Source of the DNA: Paenibacillus ferrarius
Lineage (GTDB): Bacteria > Bacillota > Bacilli > Paenibacillales > NBRC-103111
DNA: 64,000 nt
Direction: 5' to 3'
Assembly: GCF_002027705.1 (NCBI RefSeq)
Contig: NZ_MBTG01000002.1
Coordinates: forward strand, 186,001 to 250,000
Position 1 is the first letter of the stretch. Each line of letters starts with the position of its first letter. Of this stretch, positions 36,029-43,543 are shown in pieces. The notes below the pieces were generated by a model. The model saw only the letters and a list, made by a program, of their open reading frames with translations, did no database searches and was not told where the DNA came from. The position numbers were made by a program, and so were the translations under genes.

Positions 36029-36709
36029 TTAGGATTGTTTTTTTTCAGCAAGCTTTGCTTTCATCGCTGCCAGTTCGTCGTCAATACCGCTGCTGCCAGC
36101 GCCAAGGCCAGCAAGCTCATCATCCAAGCTGCGGTTTTTCGCGCGAATCTCGCCGCTTGCTTGCGCTTCAGCTTCCATTTGAAGCACCTTCTCGCTCATA
36201 CGGTCAAAGCCTTTAGCCGCATTGTCGGTACCAAATCCAGACATAGCTTGATTGATTTGCTTTTGAGCTTTGGCTGTTTCAGCACGAGCAATCAACAAGT
36301 CCTTCTTGTTCTTCATTTTGTTGAACTCGTCTTTCATTTCTGTCAATTGGCGGCGAAGCTGATCCGCGTTCGTTTTGGCAAGATCGTACTGTTGTTTCAG
36401 TTCATCGAAACGAGCTTGATGCTCTTTCTTGTCTTCCAAAGCGCGGCGAGCCAAGTCTTCATTGCCTGATTCAAGAGCTTTCATGGCTTGTTCCGTACGC
36501 TTCGTCACCATTTCTTCGGACTCTTCGTATTGAAGCTTGAATTTCTTCTCAATTGCAATGGACTTGGCAACAGCTGCCTCAGCTTCCAAAATGTCCTCTT
36601 CCATGTCACGCAAGAACTGATTCAGCATCTTGACTGGATCTTCTGCTTTATCCAGTAAGTCATTGATTGAAGCCATTGTCATATCGCGCAGTCTTTTGAA
36701 AATTCCCAT
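36029..36709 (-). CDS. pspA: phage shock protein A (PspA/IM30)
   Basis: A 226-residue helical membrane-remodelling protein. N-terminal amphipathic MGIFKRLRDMTMASINDLLD, then PVKMLNQFLRDMEEDI and a long coiled coil to about residue 190. PspA/IM30 forms rings on damaged membranes. RBS AGGAGG and a perfect sigma-W-type promoter about 90 bases upstream. First gene of the operon. Confidence 0.95.
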   Translation of the reverse strand: MGIFKRLRDMTMASINDLLDKAEDPVKMLNQFLRDMEEDILEAEAAVAKSIAIEKKFKLQYEESEEMVTKRTEQAMKALESGNEDLARRALEDKKEHQARFDELKQQYDLAKTNADQLRRQLTEMKDEFNKMKNKKDLLIARAETAKAQKQINQAMSGFGTDNAAKGFDRMSEKVLQMEAEAQASGEIRAKNRSLDDELAGLGAGSSGIDDELAAMKAKLAEKKQS

Positions 36710-36799
36710 TGTAAATTCCTCCTAAGGTTTATAAAAATTTGATTGTATAATTGGATGTTGCATTTTGTTTTCTAATCACCGGTGCTTACACACATTACA

Positions 36800-36825
36800 T
36801 ACGCAGTCCCAAACTAGGGGTTTCA
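36800..36825 (-). promoter_or_regulatory. ECF sigma-W-type promoter of pspA operon
   Basis: Minus strand TGAAAC (36825-36820), exactly 16 bases, then CGTA (36803-36800), a perfect match to the sigma-W-family TGAAAC-N16-CGTA consensus. Envelope stress control is inferred. Confidence 0.88.
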
Positions 36826-36849
36826 AAAAGTTGAAAAAAAATTTAAAAA

Positions 36850-39213
36850 TTATTTTAGTTCGACCACCGTTACGCCGGCTCCGCCTTCATTGTAATTGCC
36901 CATTCGGTAGCTTTTCACATGCTTGTGGCGACGCAGATACTCCTGCATGCCTGTGCGCAGCACCCCGGTACCTTTGCCATGAATCAGATATACTTGCCCG
37001 AAATTGTTTAGAAATGACTCATCTAGGAAGCGATCAGCCTCAATCATGGCTTCCTCCATATTCAGTCCACGCATATCAAGCTCCATCTTCACGCTGTCGT
37101 CACGCGTTCTTTTGACGATTGTCGCCGGCTGGTGTGCCGGCTTTTTCTGTGCTGGGCTGCCTATTTTCTCGAGGTTCGAGAGGGCTACTTTCATTTTCAT
37201 GATGCCCAGCTGCACGTTAGCTTCTGTGGCGCTGACAATTTCAACAACGTGACCCTTCTGGCTCAGGGTCACGACACGCACTTCATCGCCGGCCTCAATA
37301 CGCTCAGGCCGCTTCTTCACGGCGCGAACCTGCTTGTCGCGCAGCTCCGGCGCCGCCTGATCGAGGCGGCGTTTGGCTTCCACCAGCCGGTGGTCCTTGA
37401 CCCCGCCGGCTTCTTCCTGCGCCATGCGCCGCAGATCGGCGATGACTTCGTCCGCCTCGCGGCGCGCCTTGGCGACAGCCTCGCGCGCGTCGCGCTCGGC
37501 CTTCTCAAGCAGCTTATCCCGCTGCTCGTCGAACTTCGCCTGCTGCGCCTCTAACGTTCGGCGCATCTCCTCTGCTTCGCGCCGCAACTCTTCCGCGCTT
37601 TGGCGCTCGGCTTCCGCAATCAGGCGGTTCTCTTCGAGGGAAGCGATCATCGATTCGATGCGCTTATCTTCCTCGCCTACCTGTGTGCGCGCATGCTCAA
37701 TAATGCGGCGCGACAAGCCAAGACGCTCCGCAATCGCAAAAGCGTTGCTTCGACCAGGAACACCAACTAACAAACGGTATGTTGGACTTAGTGTTTGTAT
37801 ATCAAATTCCATACTGGCATTAATGGTGCCTTGCTTTTGATACGCGTACGCTTTGAGCTCGGAATAATGCGTCGTTGCGATAATGCGGCAGCCAATTTGG
37901 TGGATATAATCCAGAATAGAAATGGCCAAAGCCGACCCTTCCGCAGGGTCTGTGCCTGCGCCTAACTCATCTAGGAGGACTAAGCTTTTGGGAGTCATGT
38001 CTCTCAAAATGCTTATGATGTTCGTCATATGACTTGAAAATGTACTTAAATTTTGCTCGATGCTTTGCTCATCACCGATATCCGCATAGATGGCATCAAA
38101 TACGCATAATTGACTGCCTTCCTCAGCAGGGACGAACAGCCCTGACATCGCCATCAGGCTCAGCAGGCCTACTGTTTTGAGAGATACGGTTTTCCCGCCT
38201 GTATTCGGACCTGTAACAATGATTTGCGAGTAATCATTGCCAAGCTCCAGATCAAGCGGCACTACGCTGTCCGCGGCAATCAATGGATGACGGCCTCGTT
38301 TGATTTTGATAAAGCCTCGGTCATTCAAATAAGGCATCGTTGCTTTCAATTCCCTAGCTAGACCAGCTTTCGCAAACGTAAAATCAAGCTCAGCCAGCAG
38401 ATCAACGTCCATGACCAACACTTCAGCCTGTTCAGCAACCAGCTCGGTTAATGCGCGCAGAATCTTCTCGATTTCGACTTCTTCTTTGAACTTCAGTTCA
38501 CGAATTTTGTTGTTTAATTGGACAATCGCATCCGGTTCTATATACAGAGTCGCACCTGAAGCGGATTGATCATGAATCATCCCTCCGAAGCTTGAGCGAT
38601 ATTCCGATTTGACCGGGATGACAAAACGATCATTCCGAATTGTAATCAATACATCCTGCAGCATCTTCTGGACGGAGGAATTGCGAAGCATCTGCTCCAG
38701 CCGCTCACGGACCCTGCTCTCCCCTGTGCGAAGCTCACTGCGCACACGTCCAAGCTCTGGACTTGCGCTGTCTACAACGACCGCATTCTCATCAATACAG
38801 CTATTTATTTTATCTTCCAATGGCTTATTCTCTGTAAGCAGATCAACTTTATCTTTGAGCATAGGTACCGCATATTCATCTTCATGAACTGCCACAACAA
38901 AGCGCTTCAGTCTGCGGGTTCCAAACAGCGTCGTTGAAATATCAAGCAGCTCGGTCGGATTTAACATACCGCCTATTCTTGAACGGTGCAGCGAGGAACG
39001 AATATCTCGAATTCCGCCAAAAGGAGCATTTCCTTTTAAGCGTTCAATGTTCACAGCCTCATCCGTTGCTTGCAGCCTAAGCTTAACCAGTTCAAAGTCA
39101 CCCTTGGGTTCAAGCTGCTCTACAGCTTCTTTGCCCAAGGAGGTAGCCGCATGATGAGCCAGTTTATGTAAAATCTTCGCATAATCTAATGTTTTGATAA
39201 TTTTCTTATTCAA
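36850..39213 (-). CDS. mutS2: MutS2 endonuclease
   Basis: A 787-residue MutS paralogue without the mismatch-recognition domain: MutS core (residues about 1-330), ATPase with P-loop TGPNTGGKTVSLKTVGLL, LLDELGAGTDPAEGSAL, a long coiled coil (about 510-650), KOW-like segment, and C-terminal Smr nuclease LDMRGLNMEEAM ... YLIHGKGTGVLR. It suppresses recombination and rescues ribosomes. TTG start at 39213 fits AGAGG spacing and the family N-terminus; a TTG three codons upstream is too close. The coiled-coil DNA (37300-37600) is very GC-rich. Confidence 0.95.
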   Translation of the reverse strand: MNKKIIKTLDYAKILHKLAHHAATSLGKEAVEQLEPKGDFELVKLRLQATDEAVNIERLKGNAPFGGIRDIRSSLHRSRIGGMLNPTELLDISTTLFGTRRLKRFVVAVHEDEYAVPMLKDKVDLLTENKPLEDKINSCIDENAVVVDSASPELGRVRSELRTGESRVRERLEQMLRNSSVQKMLQDVLITIRNDRFVIPVKSEYRSSFGGMIHDQSASGATLYIEPDAIVQLNNKIRELKFKEEVEIEKILRALTELVAEQAEVLVMDVDLLAELDFTFAKAGLARELKATMPYLNDRGFIKIKRGRHPLIAADSVVPLDLELGNDYSQIIVTGPNTGGKTVSLKTVGLLSLMAMSGLFVPAEEGSQLCVFDAIYADIGDEQSIEQNLSTFSSHMTNIISILRDMTPKSLVLLDELGAGTDPAEGSALAISILDYIHQIGCRIIATTHYSELKAYAYQKQGTINASMEFDIQTLSPTYRLLVGVPGRSNAFAIAERLGLSRRIIEHARTQVGEEDKRIESMIASLEENRLIAEAERQSAEELRREAEEMRRTLEAQQAKFDEQRDKLLEKAERDAREAVAKARREADEVIADLRRMAQEEAGGVKDHRLVEAKRRLDQAAPELRDKQVRAVKKRPERIEAGDEVRVVTLSQKGHVVEIVSATEANVQLGIMKMKVALSNLEKIGSPAQKKPAHQPATIVKRTRDDSVKMELDMRGLNMEEAMIEADRFLDESFLNNFGQVYLIHGKGTGVLRTGMQEYLRRHKHVKSYRMGNYNEGGAGVTVVELK

Positions 39214-39459
39214 CAGTCCCAACCTCTTTTCTCTACCGTATATTATAAACCAAACCGCCCCTGATTAGCTATGGAGACAATGATTATATGGAAGATGCTG
39301 CCTGCCATAATCTTCTTCCGATTGGGATACACTAAGGTGTGCACCTATTCCTTCTGCCAAAGGAACAACATCTCCAAATACGCCAAGCAAATTCCAACAA
39401 AATCATTTTTTCTGACTTTGAGACTTTGCGCTCATTGCAGAACGAAGGAGGATCACGAC

Positions 39460-39828
39460 ATGCATCTTCTTGGACATCTGGTCAGGTTTATTGTGTCTGC
39501 TTTGGTCTTAATGTTTGTCAGTTGGCTAGTGCCGGGCTTTAAGGTCGGCGGATTCTGGAGCGCTTTTTTCCTAGCATTAGTCATCGCCGTAGCCGCTTGG
39601 GTCATTGAAGGGGTTTTCGGCAAACAAATCACACCTTTTGGCAGAGGAATCGTAGGTTTTCTTGTGAGTGCGCTTGTCATTTGGGCCGCTCAATTTGTCG
39701 TGAGCAATGTGTCGACGAGTGTAATAGGTGCGATTTTAGCCGCTTTAGTCATCGGAATCATCGACTTGTTCATCCCTGTGAAGACTCCCTTTGAACAAGG
39801 GATCTCAGGAAGAGATGATCGTCGATAA
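39460..39828 (+). CDS. phage holin-4/YvlD-family membrane protein
   Basis: A 122-residue protein with four membrane helices (FIVSALVLMFVSWLVPGFKV, then three more) and a basic tail. It matches the YvlD/Phage_holin_4_2 family, which despite the name is usually chromosomal and membrane-stress linked. GAAGGAGG precedes the ATG at 39460; the open frame extends to 39271 without a site. The 240-base gap before it, divergent from mutS2, holds nothing else I recognise. Confidence 0.85.
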   Translation: MHLLGHLVRFIVSALVLMFVSWLVPGFKVGGFWSAFFLALVIAVAAWVIEGVFGKQITPFGRGIVGFLVSALVIWAAQFVVSNVSTSVIGAILAALVIGIIDLFIPVKTPFEQGISGRDDRR

Positions 39829-39869
39829 AACCCGCCAGCTTCAATAGCTGGTATCCAGGCTAAGCCAAA

Positions 39870-39913
39870 AAAAGATCGGTCTGCAGCGGATCCATTCGCC
39901 GGGCCGATCTTTT
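39870..39913 (+). terminator. terminator after holin-like gene
   Basis: AAAAGATCGG pairs with CCGATCTTTT across a GC-rich loop, followed by TTTCTTT. Confidence 0.7.
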
Positions 39914-40048
39914 CTTTGGAACCAACTTGACAATCTATTATAATCTTTCATCGGATATGCTTTCACGAGTTTGTCACTGTTTTTTAAGATTAGGTCGTGT
40001 ACAATGAGGAAGAAAGTAGCAATCAAACTTATTTTCGGAGGGGTACAC

Positions 40049-40435
40049 GTGAAGAAATTACTCGTTCTTTTAATGGGAATAGCTTTAGTTATTGCAATAA
40101 CGGCTTGTGGAAGCAAGGATACGAAATCAGCCGGGTCCACAACAACGCCTGCCGCCAGCGCAGCAGCCGGAGGTCAACAGGTTGTTTTGAAAGCAACGAA
40201 CTATAAGTTCGATCAAACGGAATATCGCGTCAAAAAAGGCGAGCCTGTGACGATTTCTCTTGAAAATGCGGAAGGCATGCACGGGGCATCGATCAAAGAA
40301 TTCAAAATCAATCTAGATAACAGCAAAAAAACAGTTACTTTTACACCAGATAAAGCCGGCTCGTTCCCTATCAACTGCTCGATCATGTGCGGTTCAGGAC
40401 ACGCGAATATGAAAACAACTTTGATTGTTGAATAA
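40049..40435 (+). CDS. CuA-type cupredoxin lipoprotein
   Basis: A 128-residue lipoprotein: MKKLLVLLMGIALVIAITAC signal with lipobox ITAC, a low-complexity linker, and a cupredoxin domain (residues about 45-128). Its end, CSIMCGSGHANM, is the binuclear CuA motif CxxxCGxxHxxM of cytochrome oxidase subunit II, with an upstream His in MHGASI. It could carry copper or electrons for oxidase assembly. GTG start with CGGAGGGG upstream; single gene. Confidence 0.85.
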   Translation: MKKLLVLLMGIALVIAITACGSKDTKSAGSTTTPAASAAAGGQQVVLKATNYKFDQTEYRVKKGEPVTISLENAEGMHGASIKEFKINLDNSKKTVTFTPDKAGSFPINCSIMCGSGHANMKTTLIVE

Positions 40436-40443
40436 TAAATAAC

Positions 40444-40484
40444 AAAAAGCTTACTGCGATAAAGTGTTCGCGGTAAGCTTTTTT
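40444..40484 (+). terminator. bidirectional terminator
   Basis: AAAAAGCTTACTGCGA pairs with TCGCGGTAAGCTTTTT, with a T run on the plus strand and A/T tract on the other, between convergent genes. Confidence 0.9.
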
Positions 40485-40489
40485 CCTTT

Positions 40490-40852
40490 TTAAATACTCA
40501 TAACTTTTTCAATTGTCTCTGCGACTTTGTCCTTATGAAAGGGCTTCACCAAGAAATCTTTGGCTCCTGCCGTAAAAGATTCCATAATCATTTGCCTCTG
40601 GCCCATCGCTGAGCACATCACGATCTTTGCACTCGGATCAAAGGAAAGAATGCCTTTAACAGCGGCAATCCCATCCATCTCGGGCATCGTAATATCCATA
40701 GTCACCAGATCGGGCTTAATTCTTTTGTAAACTTCCACAGCCTCTAGTCCATTGCCTGCTTCTGCAACTACCACATGTCCAGCATCCATAAGTATTAATT
40801 TGAGCATCGTCCTCATAAATGCCGCATCATCCACAACCAGTATGTTTGCCAA
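40490..40852 (-). CDS. cheY: CheY-like chemotaxis response regulator
   Basis: A 120-residue single receiver domain with DD near the N-terminus (ILVVDDAAFMR), phospho-Asp in LVTMDITMPEMDG, and KPF lysine. The AAFMR motif is typical of CheY of Gram-positive bacteria. The start is a TTG seven bases after GGAGG; an ATG at 40867 overlaps that site. No flagellar genes are close. It lies between cvpA and the cupredoxin gene where polX is found in B. subtilis. Confidence 0.88.
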   Translation of the reverse strand: MANILVVDDAAFMRTMLKLILMDAGHVVVAEAGNGLEAVEVYKRIKPDLVTMDITMPEMDGIAAVKGILSFDPSAKIVMCSAMGQRQMIMESFTAGAKDFLVKPFHKDKVAETIEKVMSI

Positions 40853-40962
40853 CCCTAGTACCTCCATCCTAACAACTACAAATTTAATGCTTACTAGGAC
40901 TATAAATCATGATTCTGGACAATCTCTGAACATTTTCTCGTGCATGATGCTGCAAGCAAATA

Positions 40963-40998
40963 AAAGCTGCCCTTTCTAAAAGTAGAAAGAGCAGCTTC
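40963..40998 (-). terminator. terminator after cvpA
   Basis: AAGCTGC-CTTTCT pairs with AGAAAG-GCAGCTT, with minus-strand TTTTATTT. Confidence 0.75.
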
Positions 40999-41552
40999 TA
41001 TATGGGGATTCCTTGTTTCCACAGGTCTTGGAGCTTGCCTGCTATATTAGGAAGTTCATTGATTAGATACGGAGCTAGGGCAGAGCTTGAGAGCAGCTTT
41101 TGGAGCCCATCTGAAGGGATGATGGTAATAACATTGACGGCTATAATAATTATCAACAAGGCTTCAGCTAGTCCCAGAATTGCCCCGCTCCAGCGATTAA
41201 TAAAATTCAGTCCTGGGGTCTTGGCCAAAATATTCAGTGCCCTGCCGATGAAAACAAGCGCAAATTTGACGCCAAAAAATAAGAGAGCGAAGGCAATTGC
41301 ATTCAGGATATACGTATCCAGATTGAGCCCTTTGACGATAAATTCGTATTTCTGATAATTTTGATACGTTGGCAATGAGATGGCATTGCGAAGATAGGGT
41401 GCAAAATCTTTGTAAAAATAAAAGGCAACGAGATACGCTAAGATGAAGCCTGAAATCGAAACAATTTGGGCTATAAAACCTCTAAAATAACCAAGCAATA
41501 AACCCAATGCGACTATTGCCAACAAGACATAATCTAATGTGTTCATTGTCAC
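40998..41552 (-). CDS. cvpA: CvpA-family membrane protein
   Basis: A 184-residue protein with four to five membrane helices and the CvpA motif LGYFRGFIAQIVSISGF and NRWSGAILGLAEALLI. Starts at GTG or the ATG two codons on, five bases after the zapA stop. Synteny zapA-cvpA as in B. subtilis (yshA-yshB). Role in envelope maintenance is inferred. Confidence 0.88.
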   Translation of the reverse strand: MTMNTLDYVLLAIVALGLLLGYFRGFIAQIVSISGFILAYLVAFYFYKDFAPYLRNAISLPTYQNYQKYEFIVKGLNLDTYILNAIAFALLFFGVKFALVFIGRALNILAKTPGLNFINRWSGAILGLAEALLIIIIAVNVITIIPSDGLQKLLSSSALAPYLINELPNIAGKLQDLWKQGIPI

Positions 41553-41557
41553 GTAGG

Positions 41558-43450
41558 CTACCTGCTGGGGCTATCTGTTTCTACAAGCTCGATCCATTCA
41601 TGATATTCATTTTGCAGTTTCGCATATTCCTCGCGCAGTTCTCTGTACTCTTCCTTGATTCGTTCAAATTCCTTGAGCTGATCTTCATCATTCATGCTTT
41701 GCTGCATCAGCGCATCTTTTTCTTTCTGTATCTGGGCGAGCAAACTTGCTTTTTCTTGCTCAAAACGATTGGCGAGCGCGCTTCGCTCAGCTTGTTCCTG
41801 TGCAAGCAAAGTTTCTATCTGACTTTTATAAAGCTTGATTATCGTTTCCTTTTGACTTTCAAACTGTTGAATAATGTTCGTTTGTTGTTCTTGATAGCTC
41901 CCTACAAGCTCGCCTTTCTCTTGCTCGGAGAGCTTTAATCTCTCGTTTATGTCGTCTTGATGCATAGCGCTGATTTGCTTGAGCTCCTCATCATGCTTGG
42001 CTTTGATGGTCTCTTTATCTAGCTCAAATTGGTGACTCAGCTGTTGTTTGATTTGATCGTTTTCCCCGTGATAATACTGTTTCAGCTCATCTGTATCCTT
42101 CTGATGGATCTGTGACAACGTGATCTTCTCAGCCCGATGCTGTTCATTCAGCTTCTGTAATTGAGCGGCTCTTTGCTGTTTCTCCTGCTCAAGCTGCAAT
42201 TTCAATTGCTGCTGCTTCTGCTTTTCTTGTTCAAGTGCTTGCTGCAGCTGCTCTTGCTGCTGAAGTACCTCGTCACGCTGCTGTTTGTCTTCTTCCAACT
42301 GCTTTGCAACGTTGTGGTTCTGCTGCTTAGCCTGCTCCAGAAGCTGCTTTGTTTGCTGATGCTGCTGCTTTTCTTGATTCAGCAATTGATTCACTTTGTC
42401 TTGCTGCTGTTTGGCTTCGATTTGCTGCTGTTTCTCTTGGTCCAACTTCTGATTGGCTTGGTCCAACTGCTGTTTCGTTTGCAGCTGTTGTTGCTTGATC
42501 TGTTCCAGCTGCTGCTTCATTTGTTGATGCTGCTTTTGTTCTTGATCCAGCGATTGATTAGCCTTCTCTTGCTGCTGTTTGGCTTCGATAAGCTGCTGTT
42601 TCTCTTGGTCCAACTTCTGATTGGCTTGGTCCAACTGCTGTTTCGTTTGCAGCTGCTGCTGTTTGATTTGTTCCAGCTGCTGCTTCATTTGTTGATGCTG
42701 CTTTTGTTCTTGATCCAGCGATTGATTAGCTTTCTCTTGCTGCTGTTTGGCTTCAATTAGCTGCTGTTTCTCTTGGTCCAACTTCTGATTGGCTTGGTCC
42801 AACTGCTGTTTTGTTTGCAGCTGTTGTTGTTTGATTTGTTCCAGCTGCTGCTTGATTTGTTGATGCTGCTTTTGTTCTTGCTCCAACAATTGTCTCACTT
42901 GGGTTTGTTGACGTTTTTCTTGATCTAGTTGCTGCTTGATTTGTTCAGCTTGCTGTTTGGCTTGATCATGCTGCTGTTTCGCACTCTCTTGTTGCTGCTT
43001 AGCTTGCTGCAGCTGCTGCTTCACTTGATCCTGCTCTTTTTTATTTTTCAGCGCCTCTTCTTTGGCTTGCTCGAGCTCTTGACTGGTTTGGGCAAGTGTT
43101 GCTTGATGCTCATTGATTAAGGCTTGCTGACTTTCTTTCTCTTGTTTTATCTCGTTGTAAGCTATCAATAATTTCTCTTGAGCCGCTTTGGTTGCTTCAT
43201 GCTCTTTTTGAGTTTTGCTCAGCTCTTCCATGACTTCGTTCATGCGGAAGCATTCATCGGCCATATTCACAGCGGCAAGGACAGCGATCCGCTGGGAATC
43301 CAGTCGTGGATACCCCTTGGCAATGCGCGTCATTTGGTCGTTCACGTATTCGGCAACACTCTTCATGTAATTGGTGCTGTTGCTTGCTTTCAGCTTATAT
43401 TGGTGTCCATATATATCAACGGTAATTCTCGATTTATCTTCAATTGTCAC
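41558..43450 (-). CDS. zapA: giant ZapA-like protein with Q-rich coiled-coil tail
   Basis: A 630-residue protein. Residues 1-75 are a normal ZapA domain (SRITVDIYGHQYKLKA, RLDSQRIAVLAAVNMADECF), which binds and bundles FtsZ. The rest, about 555 residues, is one long heptad coiled coil rich in Gln, Lys and Glu, with three near-identical 56-residue repeats (residues about 194-361). ZapA is usually under 100 residues. GTG start at 43450 follows AAGGGAGG. The gene lies between pheT and cvpA as in B. subtilis, so it is the ordinary zapA locus with an extended tail. What the tail does is unknown; it may tether or space FtsZ filaments. Confidence 0.9.
   Translation of the reverse strand: MTIEDKSRITVDIYGHQYKLKASNSTNYMKSVAEYVNDQMTRIAKGYPRLDSQRIAVLAAVNMADECFRMNEVMEELSKTQKEHEATKAAQEKLLIAYNEIKQEKESQQALINEHQATLAQTSQELEQAKEEALKNKKEQDQVKQQLQQAKQQQESAKQQHDQAKQQAEQIKQQLDQEKRQQTQVRQLLEQEQKQHQQIKQQLEQIKQQQLQTKQQLDQANQKLDQEKQQLIEAKQQQEKANQSLDQEQKQHQQMKQQLEQIKQQQLQTKQQLDQANQKLDQEKQQLIEAKQQQEKANQSLDQEQKQHQQMKQQLEQIKQQQLQTKQQLDQANQKLDQEKQQQIEAKQQQDKVNQLLNQEKQQHQQTKQLLEQAKQQNHNVAKQLEEDKQQRDEVLQQQEQLQQALEQEKQKQQQLKLQLEQEKQQRAAQLQKLNEQHRAEKITLSQIHQKDTDELKQYYHGENDQIKQQLSHQFELDKETIKAKHDEELKQISAMHQDDINERLKLSEQEKGELVGSYQEQQTNIIQQFESQKETIIKLYKSQIETLLAQEQAERSALANRFEQEKASLLAQIQKEKDALMQQSMNDEDQLKEFERIKEEYRELREEYAKLQNEYHEWIELVETDSPSR
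42368..42871 (-). repeat. three 168-bp tandem repeats in zapA tail
   Basis: Three consecutive 168-base units (56 residues, eight heptads each), near-identical over the first two and drifting in the third; for example CTTGATCCAGCGATTGATTA at 42541 recurs at 42709. Divergence at synonymous sites is low, so the duplication is recent or homogenised. Repeat number may vary between strains. Confidence 0.95.
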
Positions 43451-43543
43451 TTTTAAATCCTCCCTTAGATGAAAGGCTGGCCCTATCGAGTGTAATTTCG
43501 ATAAGACCAGCCTGTTTTCCTGCAACTTAAATGGAAAGTTGCA

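Noticed and set aside
39460..39828. Holin annotation as a sign of prophage
   Set aside because: The YvlD/holin-4 family is common on chromosomes and no other phage gene is present.
42161..42760. Long plus-strand leucine-rich frame opposite zapA
   Set aside because: It is the antisense shadow of the CAG/CAA-rich repeats and has no ribosome binding site.
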